From the NCBI RefSeq assembly GCF_019279795.1, contig NC_056745.1:1488052757-1488116756 (forward strand): a DNA stretch of 64,000 nt, written 5' to 3'. The notes below the pieces were generated by a model, which was given only the letters and a program-made list of their open reading frames with translations, did not search any database and was not told the origin of the DNA. This document shows positions 22,400 to 33,243 of this stretch, in pieces (position 1 is the first letter of the stretch; the number at the start of each line of letters is the position of its first letter). The stretch comes from Protopterus annectens. Taxonomy: Eukaryota; Chordata; Ceratodontiformes; Protopteridae. The position numbers and the translations under genes were made by a program.

Positions 22400-24345
22400 C
22401 AATTAAGTGTATACCAATGAAGGGGTACTTCCACAAATTACTACAGTTAAGTGGGCTTTCATGAAGGAGTACATCCACTTATTACCACAGTTACATTGGA
22501 ACTAATGCAGGGGTGCTTCCAAGTATGTACTCATGCAGGCACTTCCACTTACTACCTCAGTTAAGTGTGTAGTAATCAAGGGTTACTTCCACTGATTACC
22601 ACAGTTAAGTGTTCATGAATGCAGAGGTACTTCCACTTATTACCACAGTTAAGTGTGTACTAATGAAGGGGTGCTTCCACTTATTACCACAGTTTTGTGC
22701 GCATTAATGCAGGTATACATCCACATATTACCACAGTTAAATGTGCACTAATGCAGGGTACTTCCACTTATTACCACAGTTAAGTGTGCACTAATATAGG
22801 GCTACTTCCACTTATTATCACAGTTAAGTGTGCACTAATACAGGGCTACTTCCACTTATTACCACAGTTAAGTGTGCACTAAAGCAGGGCTACTTCCACT
22901 TATTACCACAGTTTAGTGTGCACTAATACAGGGCTACTTCTACTTATTACCACAGTTAAGTGTACACTAATGCAGGGCTACTTCCACTTATTACCACAGT
23001 TAAGTGTGCACTAATACAGGGGTACTACCATTTATTACCAAAGTTAAGTGTGCACTAATGCAGGGCTACTTCCACGTATTACCACTAAGTGTGCACTAAT
23101 GCAGGGCTACTTCCACTTATTACCACAGTTAAGTATGCACTAATGCAGGGCTACGTCCATTTTTTACCACAATTAAGTGTATACCAATGAAGGGGTACTT
23201 CCACAAATTACTACAGTTAAGTGGGCTTTCATGAAGGAGTACATCCACTTATTACCACAGTTACATTGGAACTAATGCAGGGGTGCTTCCAAGTATGTAC
23301 TCATGCAGGCACTTCCACTTACTACCCCAGTTAAGTGTGTAGTAATCAAGGGTTACTTCCACTGATTACCACAGTTAAGTGTTCATGAATGCAGTGGTAC
23401 TTCCAGTTATTACCACAGTTAAGTGTGTACTAATGAAGGGGTGCTTCCACTTATTACTACAGTTTTGTGCGCATTAATGCAGGTATACATCCACGTATTA
23501 CCACAGTTAAATGTGCACTAATGCAGGGGTACTTCCACTTATTACCACAGTTAAGTGTGCACTAATACAGGGCTTCTTCCACTTATTACCACAGTTAAGT
23601 GTGCACTAATGCAGGGCTACTTCCACTTATTACCACAGTTAAGTGTGCACTAATACAAGGGTACTTCCACTTATTACCACAGTTAAGTGTGCACTAACAC
23701 AGAGGTACTTCCACTTATTACCACAGATAAGTGTGCACTAATGCAGGGCTACTTCCACTTATTACCACAGTTAAGTGTGCACTAATGCAGGGGTACTTCC
23801 ACTTATTACCACAGTTAAGTGTGCACTAATACAGGGGTACTTCCACTTATTACCACAGTTAAGTGTGCACTATTGCAGGGCTACTTCCACGTATTACCAC
23901 TATGTGTGCACTAATGCAAGGCTACTTCCACTTATTACCACAGTTAAGTATGCACTAATGCAGGGCTACTTCCACTTTTTACCACACTTAAGTGTATACC
24001 AATGAAGGGGTACTTCCACAAATTACTACAGTTAAGTGGGCTTTCATGAAGGAGTACATCCACTTATTACCACAGTTACATTGGAACTAATGCAGGGGTG
24101 CTTCCAAGTATGTACTCATGCAGGCACTTCCAGTTATTACCCCAGTTAAGTGTGTAGTAATCAAGGGTTACTTCCACTGATTACCACAGTTAAGTGTTCA
24201 TGAATGCAGAGGTACTTCCACTTATTAACACAGCTAAGTGTGTACTAATGAAGGGGTGCTTCCACTTATTACCACAGTTTTGTGCGCAGTAATGCAGGTA
24301 TACATCCACGTATTACCACAGTTAAATGTGCACTAATTCAGGGGT
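22400..24345. repeat. Three-copy higher-order repeat within the 44-bp array
   Basis: A run of diagnostic variant units (GTATACCAATGAAGGGGTAC, GTGGGCTTTCATGAAGGAGT, TTACATTGGAACTAATGCAG, GTAGTAATCAAGGGTTACTT, TTTTGTGCGCA) starts at about 22406, 23187 and 23992 in the same order. That gives a higher-order period of about 780-805 bp. Confidence 0.85.
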
Positions 24346-24802
24346 ACTTCCACTTATTACCAAATGTAAGTGTATATTAACGCAAGGGTACTTCCACTTT
24401 TTATTACATGTATACGTGCACTAGTGCAGTGATAGTTCCAGTTATTACCACAGTTAAGTGTGCACTAATGCAGGGGTACTTTCACTTATTACCACAGTTA
24501 AGTGTACACTAATGCAGGGGGTATTTCCACTTATTACTACAGTTAAATGTGCACTAACATAGGGGTACATCTACTTATTACCACATTTGAGGGTGTAGTA
24601 ATGCAGGAGTATTTCCACTTATTACCACAGTTAAGTGTGCACTAATGCAGGGGTACTTCCACTTTTTACTACAATTAAGTGTATACCAGTGAAAGGGTAC
24701 TTCCACAAATTACCACAGTTAAGTGGGATTTCATGTAGGAGTACATCCACTTATTACACAGTTAAATTTGCACTAATGCAGGGATACTTCCACTTACTAC
24801 CA

Positions 24803-25158
24803 GGTTTACTTCATATGACCTAAATTTCATATGATCGAAATTCATTTGACTGAGACCAAATGACCTAAACTTCATTTGACCTAAAACTCATTTCACTGCA
24901 ATGAGCACTGTCAGTCTGTAGAGCACTGTAAGGCAAGTAAAAGGTATATGCCCTGGTCCCCACTGTAGTGTGACCCTGGCGTTAGAATATATAGGTAGGG
25001 GAGTGTGGGGCATATGGGGGGTGAAGCCCCTACAAAGTTCAGTTTTACTGAACAATATAAAATCAAACCACAGAATATATGATCAAACTAGGTGGGGGGC
25101 TACACCTTCCACACCCCCAATGTGGAGGGCTGTGCCCCCACACCCCCTAACTACTTTA
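24803..25158. mobile_element. Unclassified insertion in the 44-bp array
   Basis: Non-array DNA with repeated CATTTGACCTAAA-type motifs, a small palindrome (GTTCAGTTTTACTGAAC) and GC-rich blocks (GGGGGGCTACACC, CACACCCCCAATGTGGAGGG). The GC-rich blocks resemble the centre of the MITE at 6853-7250. Probably a DNA-transposon derivative; ends are not clear. Confidence 0.45.
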
Positions 25159-25583
25159 TCTTATTACCCTAGTTAAATGTGCACTAATGCAAGGGTATTT
25201 CCACTTATTTCTCTAGTTAAGTGCATACTAATGCAGGTGTGCTTCCACTTATTACCCCAGTTAAGTCTGTAGTAATGTAGGGTTAATTTCACTGATTACC
25301 ATAGTTAAGTGTTTATGAATGCAGAGGTACTTTCACTTATTACCACAGTTAAGTGTGTACTAATGAAGGGGTACTACCACTTATTACCAAATGTAAGTGT
25401 ATTCTAATGCAAGGGTAGTTCCACTTTTTATTACATGTATATGTGCACTAATGCAGGGATACTTCTAGTTATTACCACAGGTAAGTGTACACTAATGCAC
25501 GGCTACTTCCTCTTATTACCACAGTTAAGTGAGCACTAATGCAGGGGTATTTCCACTTATTACCACAGTTAAGTGTGCACTGA

Positions 25584-25904
25584 GACCCCAGGTATCATGT
25601 ACCATGTATGACAACTGCTGAATACCTGGTGCAGCAGATAAAACTGTTCTCTGGTATAGAACGCACCAGTACAGGTGACTGCCCACATCTACCTTATGAG
25701 GCAGTAGAGCTGGCCATCATCTCTTACCTTCTCCAGTCATCTCTCCAACTCTCAGACCAGCACATGAAATTGTTTTACATGTGGTACAAAGGTACACCTT
25801 GACTTTGTACTCATAGGACTGCTACAGTCACATTATAGTTTTTATTGCAACTTGGGGTCCTCAGAACATAGAGTGGATGATATCAAAATGATTGTTCATT
25901 TCAC
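25584..25904. other. Unassigned DNA
   Basis: Contains a 64-codon frame (25608-25802) without recognised domain. No support for a gene. Confidence 0.4.
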
Positions 25905-26457
25905 TTAACTAAGTGATACTGACCACACTGAGATACTGACCACGAGATACTGACCATACTGAGATACTGACCACTCAAGATACTGACCACATGAGATACT
26001 GACCACACTGAGATACTGACCACACAAGATACTGACCACATGAGATACTGACCACATGAGATACTGACCACTCAAGATACTGACCACACTGAGATACTGA
26101 CCACATGAGATACTGATCACACTGAGATACTGACCACTCAAAATACTGACCACATGAGATACTGACCGCACTGTGATACTGACCACACTGAGATACTGAC
26201 CACACAAGATACTGACCACACTGAGATACTGACCACATGAGATACTGACCGCACTGAGATACTGACTACACTGAGATACTGACCACACAAGATACTGACC
26301 ACACAAGATACTGACCACATGAGATACTGATCACACTGAGATACTGACCACATGAGATACTGACTGCACTGAGATACTGACCACACTGAGATACTGACCA
26401 CACGAGATATTGATGACACTGAGAAACTGACTGTAATGAGATACTGACCACACTGAG
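25905..26457. repeat. 16-17-bp minisatellite
   Basis: More than 30 units of GAGATACTGACCACACT with variants (ATGAGATACTGACCAC, CAAGATACTGACCACA). Length alternates between 16 and 17 bp. Confidence 0.95.
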
Positions 26458-26830
26458 TAAAAGGTTACTAAACATTTCCAGTACCTGCCTAGTAACTCAC
26501 TGTTGTGTTCTTTCTTTCCTGCTACTTACAACTGATGTCTGTTGTTTAGATGGCAGCAAGTCAGACCACCAGAGACGACTTAGCAGCAGCATGGTTATGA
26601 ATATCCCTAAAATGTGTTGTCATATCCATATACTGTGAAAATGCACAACACTGACCTATTATCTAAAACTTATTTCTATGAGTAAACAATTATACAGCTT
26701 TGGGTGGGTTAAGGTTGTGTGTGCTGTTTATATTTAAGGTATGTTTTGTAGTACATAAAATTGTTAGCAGTAAAACATTATACTAATGGTGTACGGATAC
26801 TTCCAGGGTTGTACTTGTCCTCATGTTGTA
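26458..26830. other. Unassigned DNA
   Basis: No recognisable feature. Confidence 0.5.
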
Positions 26831-28375
26831 GTAGCCACAGGTGGTTATTTATTTATTTACATTTGTTTACTGGGGTGGTTTTCAGCAGAGGCTCGGAGTG
26901 GAAAGCTCCACATACAGTACAATATAATCCAATCCAATACAAATTACATTAGAAATACTATACAAAAATATGTAGAAAGAACAAACTATGTTACAAAGTG
27001 TTACAATATATGCTACACATCTAGACAATTCTATAGAGTTAAAACATTGTAGAAAATAGTAGTCACTCTCACCATACATAATGTAGTCACTCTCACCATA
27101 CATAATGTAGTCACTCTCACCATACATAATGTAGTCACTCTCACCATACATAATGTAGTCACTCTCACCAAACATAATGTAGTCACTCTCACCATATATA
27201 ATGTAGTCACTCTCACCATACATAATGTAGTCACTCTCACCATACATAATGTAGTCACTCTCACCATTCATAACGTAGATAGTGTCCAAAAAATAGTACA
27301 TATGTAATGCAATATGTGACATTGACTGTTACAGTACATGAAAAATAGAATGTTGGTTTCAGTTAAGAAAATAATAGCCAGAAAATTAGTGATGCAGAAA
27401 AATAGTGAGAGAGTTAAGAAGAATGCAAGCATTACAACTGAGCAGTAGCTTATCGATATGGTATAGAAACACAGAAGGAGTTAGGAGAGCCTTAGGATCT
27501 TCAAACTGTAAAGGAGTGATGTGACAGAAGAGGAGGATGAGGCTGGTGTGGAAGAAAAGGAAGACCTGAGCTTTAGGCAGGCTTTATGCAGGAGCAGAGC
27601 CATGTATTTTTTAGATGATTTTTTAAAGAGGATTTGAAATGGGTTAGGCCAGGTATACACCTGGTAGCTAGAGGTAGTGAATTCCAAGGTATAGAGACAG
27701 AGTTTGAATACAGGGAGTGACCTGGTTTTCTTGTGGATTTTGAGATGGCTAAGATTTTTGTCTTCTGATCGCAGGGATCGATTTGGTGTGTAAGGTGTGA
27801 CTAGACTGGCTAGTGCAGGACAGGCAGTAGGCTTGAAAATAAGGTTGTACAAGGTGGGCAGCTGAATAAAGGTAAGTTGGTTGGGAGTTCAAGCCAGTTT
27901 AGTTCTAGTAGTGGTTTACAGTGGTGTGTGTGATGTTTAGAGTTTGTGGCAAACTTTGCAACTTTGTTGTAGCACTGTTCCAACTTGCTTAGGGTAGAAT
28001 TTTGTAAGTTAGTTAGGACAGGGGCACCATAAAGAAGGGAAGGAAGTAAAAATGTTTTTGCAAGGGTAGTTTTTGTTGCTGCAGTAAAGAAATGTCTGTT
28101 TCTATATAAGAATCCCAGTTTTTGATGAGTTTTCTTTGTATTTTGGTGGATATGGGGGTGAATTAAAGTATATTGTCAGTGATAACTTCCAGAAGTTTGG
28201 TTTCCTGCGCTATTTCTATGACAGTGTTGTCAGATGCAAGGATGTTGAAATGATTAGTGACAGGGGAGGTGTTTTTAGGATGAAAGAGTACTATAGTTGT
28301 GTTGGGGGCCACATAAGTCTCCTGCATTAATGGTGTGGTGGTGATGGGGACTTTACATCTATTTTTTTTTTTTAT
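26831..28375 (-). pseudogene. L2-like LINE, 3' half of ORF2 with tail
   Basis: On the minus strand from about 28375 the order is that of a LINE ORF2 after the RT core: NHFNILASDNTVIEIAQE, KLIKNWDSYI-like then LGFLYRNRHFFTAATKTTLA, LLPSLLYGAPVLTNLQN, LSKLEQCYNKVAKFAT, LLELNWLELP, and CPALASLVTPYTPNRSLRS (27852 on). The final FKKSSKKYMALLLHKACL (about 27600) parallels the FKxxLKxH motif. The 3' UTR contains the 24-bp array (27057-27275). The tail matches those at 15100 and 20340 (AGCCTCTGCTGAAAACC then TAAATAAATAAAT on the minus strand). Frameshifts and stops make it inactive. Confidence 0.85.
27057..27275. repeat. 24-bp minisatellite, 9 copies, inside LINE 3' UTR
   Basis: Unit TAGTCACTCTCACCATACAT plus AATG, nearly invariant. 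It lies between the LINE ORF2 end and its tail. Confidence 0.95.
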
Positions 28376-30410
28376 TTTAGATTTCTGTGTTTATTTGAGA
28401 CAAAAGCATGTATGTTGTATTTTTGCAACCACTGGAGACTATACTTCATATTCTAGGTGCATTTTATTTACAGTAGATTACCCATCTAAAAGTCAAAATA
28501 ACAATAATTCTTATTTTAAGCCATGTTAAATCCCTGGAATGAGAATAGTGTCTTACATTTTGTAGTTTTATTCTGTCAGTAAAATCCAAGTTAATGACTT
28601 TGATCTCTGGTCATACTCCCTACAGGCCCCAGTTACTCCCTGCAGGCCACAGCATGTGTTTCTCTGCAACAGATAGGTCAATGTCTCCAATACTAAGGTT
28701 CGGGCTGTACATGCCTGTATCTGTGTGACACTTTGCAGTCCTAATTCTCTCTGCCAGAGAGGCCCACATTTCATTTACCATCTATCTCTCTTGCTGTGTG
28801 ACCTTCTCTTTTACATGGCCTCCTCCACTCAGGGCAGGTTATGAACTGTTTCCAGATTTCACCAAAAACAGTAGTTATATATGTGCCACAGCAGTCATTA
28901 GTAAAGAGCACACTAAATGACCCCCCCCTCAGGCCTGTAAGGGTGGGCATCATTAGCTATCCAAGATCCCTCCTTAGATGGCTGACAGACTCATTGGCAA
29001 AAGGCTGTTTTGATAGTTATGGTAAAACCTGGTAATACATCTGAAGTGATGCACAATTCTTAGTGACATGAGCTCACCTCCTAAACTAATCATTGTAGCA
29101 GGTAGTCCTAAGGTACTCTGCTTTCTTACTGATACACAGCTGTACTTTCTTCTCCTGCTGTCAGCTTAATAACATTCTGATCATCCATTTTGCCAGCTAA
29201 TGTTCTCTGTTCTACCTGTAGCAAATTTACAAGAGTTTTATTGCTTTTGAATTGTTATTCCTATTCTGGCATTTGTTGAGTAAGCGTGCTTAGGTCACTT
29301 GTATGATTTGTTTTCATTTCTCTGCACAGTCTCTTTGACCTCTCCACTGACTGGTGTCAACTGTTAAGTTTCATTTATGTGTTTTTTCATTTATACTGAG
29401 AGCTACTTTATTGGTGTGAGTATGAATCTTAGTGCAATTCTTAGCTTTCTTTTTGGTGTACTGCTCAACCTATTAACTCAAGAATCAGTGACAAAGCCAA
29501 AAAATAATTGGGGACAAAAGCACAAAATGAAGAAAGCTATTAGAATAACAGGGTTTGCATTTTGTGAAGGAGATAAAGCCTGAAAGAAACATGTCTGTTA
29601 TCATTTTGTAACTACAGTCTTTGAGAATGACACGTTTTATGAGTAACAGACTAAAATATGAGGCAAAATCAGAGATAAGGGACAGTTAAGAGCTGTGGTT
29701 TCTGGCCTCTTGAATGTGTTCTTTTAGTGACTCATTCCCAGCTTGTATGTTTTAATATTTTATTTTAAATCAAGTAAGGAACTGCTGACATTTTATCTCT
29801 TTCCACATTTTTTTCTTTTACTTTGTAAACACATAATGTCAGTTTGTGTTTGAGAATTATCAAGTTCCAACACAACTCACTTTTTTATTTTGATAAGTGA
29901 TATCTGTTGACTTGGCACTTCATGGTTACTTCAGCATTTCAATGTTCTCATTGGTATGTAGAGATCAGAGAGCCTTATTGGATAAATCAGTATTTCTTTG
30001 TTCTACTTTGCCAAGTCTTTTGTTGGTGAATGTTAGTCAACAACCTTATAAATTTGTCATTTTACTGTGCATTTTAAGTTCAGTGGCTATTCAGCATCTG
30101 TTTGATGAGAGCAGGACATGCTGCGTTAAGGTAAGGTAGACCTTATTTAATGCTCATTTGAATTTTTGTGTTTTCTTAATTTTCTTTATGGGAATTAACA
30201 GTCATACAAGTGCAATTTTTAGATTTCAGGATACAGCACTGTAGCTAACTACACCTTTGTTTGTCACGCAGGTAGCATATGATATTCATATTTTAAACCT
30301 AGCAAGCATATTGATAGACATACTTTCCAAGCACTCACACCATGAACTAATATTAATTATCAAGTATGTGTACTTTGACAGACTGCTTCAGAAATTGCCA
30401 AGCTACGTAA
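28376..30410. other. Unassigned DNA, about 2 kb
   Basis: AT-rich, with a T-run at the start and a C-run near 28921. Several 60-80-codon frames occur but none shows a domain, and codon content looks random. No exon could be supported. Confidence 0.5.
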
Positions 30411-30550
30411 TGGGTTGGGAGGGTGTCCTAATGGTTAAGGTGTTTGCCTTACAAACACAAGGTACAGGGTTTGAGTCTCACAAGGGATAATTGGCTAGGC
30501 TTAAAATGGTTCACAAGGGCAATTAGCTTAGTACTAATCTATGAACCTAA
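30411..30550 (+). mobile_element. tRNA-headed SINE with a CR1-like 3' tail
   Basis: The head has an A-box-like TAATGGTTAAGGTGTTTGCC and a B-box-like GGGTTTGAGTCTC, about 33 bp apart as in pol III promoters. The tail (TTGGCTAGGCTTAAAATGG, AATTAGCTTAGTACTAATC, TATGAACC) aligns with the last 65 bases of the CR1 LINE ending at 41594. A SINE that borrows the LINE's 3' end can be copied by that LINE's RT. Confidence 0.75.
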
Positions 30551-30959
30551 GTTGGAGATGTTTAACAAGGTAACATTTTTTCAATACATATGCTGCTCTA
30601 ATGTTACAAAGTAACTTCAATGAACCTTTTAAAAATGGAGTAGCCTAATTTCTCAACTTCACGGCTGAGCTAGGAGTTGTAAAAACAGGCAGTAAACAAA
30701 AAGATGCAGGCCCTATTTAAGCTTTTCTTTAAAGACCTTAAATGTAGTGCTTACCTTTTAGCAGTGTAAGAACTCCAACATGTTTATAAGAATTTGCTAA
30801 TGTTTGACACTAATTTATGTGAGATATGTAATTTTATTCTAACACTTGAAGCAAACGTCTCAGCAAATAGTACAAAACAATCACACACTGCCAATATTGC
30901 AATGCACTTAGAGAATGGACAAACTGTACATCAGCACCCTTATTGGAGACATGTACAGG
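30551..30959. other. Unassigned DNA
   Basis: No feature recognised. Confidence 0.5.
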
Positions 30960-31050
30960 TAATGCCCGCTGAAAAATGAGTCCATCGCTTCACGGCAGTA
31001 TATCAACCCGCCATGGAACATGGACTGCAATAAATAAATAAATAAATAAC
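30960..31050 (+). mobile_element. LINE/SINE 3' tail fragment
   Basis: CTGAAAAATGAGTCC-type sequence followed by a TAAATAAATAAATAAATAA tail. Similar in form to the L2-like tail at 15100-15185, but too short to classify. Confidence 0.45.
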
Positions 31051-31119
31051 AGCCATCATTACTTTATACTCACTAAGGAACACTTTTGCTGTTTAGCAAG
31101 TGTAAAAAAAAAATAAACA

Positions 31120-31660
31120 GAAAAAAAGTGGTGTATGTATGTGTATGTGTGTGTTTATGTTACTGTCTGCGTGTATGAGTGACTGAATGTATGAAAGCAG
31201 AAGAGACTGTGTGTGTGAGAGAGAGATCAAGAGAGAATAAGAGCCATCTTGTGTGAATTAATGCGTGGAAGAAAGCAGAGGAGACTGTGTGTGTGAGATC
31301 AAGAGAGAAAGAGCAGTCCTTTGTGCATAGGTCTCAACTGTCCACATTTTCGCACAATGTCTAGATTTCTCCCTTATACTTTTTTGATGTTCCTCGTACA
31401 ATTTGTGGTTTTCTGAAGTTTTGTGGCAAATCACTGATGAATGAATGCAGTAAAGAATGACAGGCATTTGAGTTTAGGTTTTATATCTTTCAGAAAATGC
31501 ATTGTAATACAGGACCTTTTATTCTAGCTAAACTTTCTAAGTTTATAAGAGCAATATTTAAAATGTGTCCCTATTTTTGGGGCTTTGTCCACCAGAGGAT
31601 ACTGTGTGTGTATATGTATATGTGTGTGAAAGCAGAAGAGACTTTGTATAAGAGAGAGAG
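31120..31660. repeat. GT/GA-rich microsatellite and repeat R copy 1
   Basis: 31130-31310 is TGTG/GAGA-rich, with a partial duplication around GAAAGCAGA(A/G)GAGACTGTGTGTG. 31320-31600 is a copy of an unclassified ~250-bp repeat that also occurs at 46030-46270 and 46375-46620 (shared: TTTCTAAGTTTATAAGAGCA, ATATTTAAAATGTGTCC). Confidence 0.65.
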
Positions 31661-31680
31661 TATGGGCTGTCTGTAAAATT

Positions 31681-31866
31681 GTTGTGTTTTACTTACTTAT
31701 TTTTAAGTACTATATTATTTTTATATATTTTTGATGTAAAATGCTTCATCCAACACCATTAACATATACTACAGAAAGTCTGAAACACTAGATGGAGGAA
31801 CTATTTTACATCAAAAAAATATAAAAATAATATAATACTTAAAAAAATAACTAAGTAAAACACAAC
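31681..31866. mobile_element. MITE with about 62-bp terminal inverted repeats
   Basis: Termini GTTGTGTTTTACTTA and its complement; arms extend to ATTTTACATC with few mismatches. The ~60-bp centre is unique. Non-autonomous DNA element. Confidence 0.85.
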
Positions 31867-31892
31867 TAGTTTACAGCCTATTCTCTAAGTAC

Positions 31893-32036
31893 AATAATGC
31901 CCCCCCAGGGTGTGTATTAATATGTAATTAATGCCCTTCCAGGGGTGTAGAGGCCCTCCACCTGTGGAGTTGGGCCTCATAACACTCCTGAGTGGGCATT
32001 AATTACACATTAACACACACCCTGTTGGGCATTATT
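31893..32036. mobile_element. MITE with 44-bp terminal inverted repeats
   Basis: Arms 31893-31936 and 31993-32036 begin AATAATGCCC and contain AGGGTGTGT and TAATTAATGCCC. They differ at a few positions. Only 26 bp separates it from the MITE at 31681-31866. Confidence 0.85.
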
Positions 32037-32267
32037 ACTTGCTTTCTTACAGTCACCAAGGAAAGGCATTATGCAAAGTTAAGAATTTATAGGGTTTTAT
32101 TAAACCTTTGGGAGTACCCAAACCAATTAAATCATACTTAAACCACACAGCTCTAAAATGCACTAGTCATTATTCAATAACTCAGTACAGCAGGTGATCT
32201 GAATTCATGTTTTGTGAGTGTTGGAGAGTTGCTGTAGGCTAAATACTCTGCATAATAGACTGTTGCA

Positions 32268-32284
32268 TGTAAAAGTAGAAAGTA
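32268..32284. repeat. Target-site duplication, left (PLE dimer 2)
   Basis: TGTAAAAGTAGAAAGTA, identical to 43415-43431. The first bases may be microhomology, so the true TSD may be 14-17 bp. Confidence 0.75.
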
Positions 32285-33243
32285 CAAGTAATCTCCGTGG
32301 TATCCCCGAAGTCTCAAAACAACCCACTAAAGTGTAGGGAGTCTAAAAACAAAACAGTGTAAGAAACTTCTCTGTGTGGAAGATTTTCAGTCCATATATT
32401 TCTAGTTAATCACTGTATATTAATCAGATCAGACAATAGTAGTAGAAGTAGCAAACTTAAACTCGTCAAGTCAAAAAGTAATAATAGAAAATATATAATT
32501 CTACAGCATTACTAAGTATTCGAAAGTAATCCAAGCAAGGCAGGCAGTCTGTTTCCAGTCGAAGTACACAGACAAGCGATCCAAGTAAAACAAAAATAGA
32601 GTAATAATTTCCTCACAAGCTTTCTAAATATATATATACTTTTTATCAGGCATGGCAGTGGTTTATTGTGCTGTAAAACAAAGTGTTATTGGTACACATG
32701 CTAAATTCACATTCCTTCCCCCATCAGTGTGACATTCAAGCTGGTCCTGCCCTACCTAGTAGCTGTCATAATAATATATAGCCCTAATGTACTTTAATGG
32801 TACATCTTATATAACCAAATTATTAAGTAGATTATTAAGTCTGTGGTTTTATACAAGGCAATATACTACATGGCTGGAAATATATCAACCTTAGTTCATT
32901 TTGCGATCAAAAATTATATATAAATATATACATATACATTTTGCATGTAAAAATCAGTTTCTATTTTCATAACCTATTGTTAACAAAGATCACTTTCGTC
33001 CTTCTACACTTCTTCAGGTCTGTGTACAAGAACCCTAAAAACCTATATAATTGTATAATTAGTTAGTATTGTTATTACCATCATTTTGAATAAAGTGGAA
33101 AAAAGAGAACCAGAAAAAAATAAATAAATAAAAATAAAAAAATATATATGTATGATGATGGAAACAAAATATACACTTAAATTTCAAATGATTTAAAATG
33201 GTATTTAAAACCAATTTGTAGAAAAAAATAAAATAAAATACAA
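32285..33243 (-). mobile_element. PLE 3' UTR and tail, left arm of dimer 2
   Basis: Runs from the stop codon to the TSD. It is matched in inverse orientation by 42500-43414, including the hammerhead-like motif, the CTGGAAACAGACTGCCTGCC segment and the terminal ACACTGTTTTG. This arm extends about 70 bp further than the right arm, so the two tails end at different points. Confidence 0.8.
32993..33017 (-). ncRNA. Hammerhead-like motif, PLE dimer 2 left arm
   Basis: Minus strand CTGAAGAAGTGTAGAAGG then ACGAAAG, in the order CTGANGA, stem II, GAAA. Hammerhead ribozymes are known from PLEs. Stem II is weak here and no cleavage triplet was assigned. Confidence 0.35.

Larger units (their letters stand above)
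19638..25583. repeat. 44-bp minisatellite array, about 100 units, twice interrupted
   Basis: Unit CCACTTATTACCACAGTTAA plus GTGTGCACTAATACAGGGCTACTT. Units are homogeneous at 19638-20339 and 21198-22330, and more diverged and shuffled after 22380. A LINE interrupts at 20340-21197 and unrelated DNA at 24803-25158. A multi-unit block repeats three times (see 22400-24345). I could not link the unit to a known element. Confidence 0.95.

Noticed and set aside
19638-25583. CRISPR-like array of direct repeats
   Set aside because: Repeats are contiguous with no unique spacers, in vertebrate-type DNA full of retroelements.
25905-26475. Frames with repeated VSQCGQYLVWS
   Set aside because: They result from the 16-17-bp array; the frame shifts with unit length and there is no start context or domain.
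29377-30139. Possible host exons with hydrophobic stretches
   Set aside because: Frames are short, AT-driven, lack splice-supported continuity and show no recognisable domain.
30411-30500. A genuine tRNA gene
   Set aside because: A- and B-box-like segments exist, but the arms do not form a good cloverleaf and the sequence continues into a CR1-like tail, so it is a SINE.
31130-31310. Regulatory GT/GA-rich element
   Set aside because: Simple microsatellite with partial duplication; no specific factor sites beyond the repeat itself.
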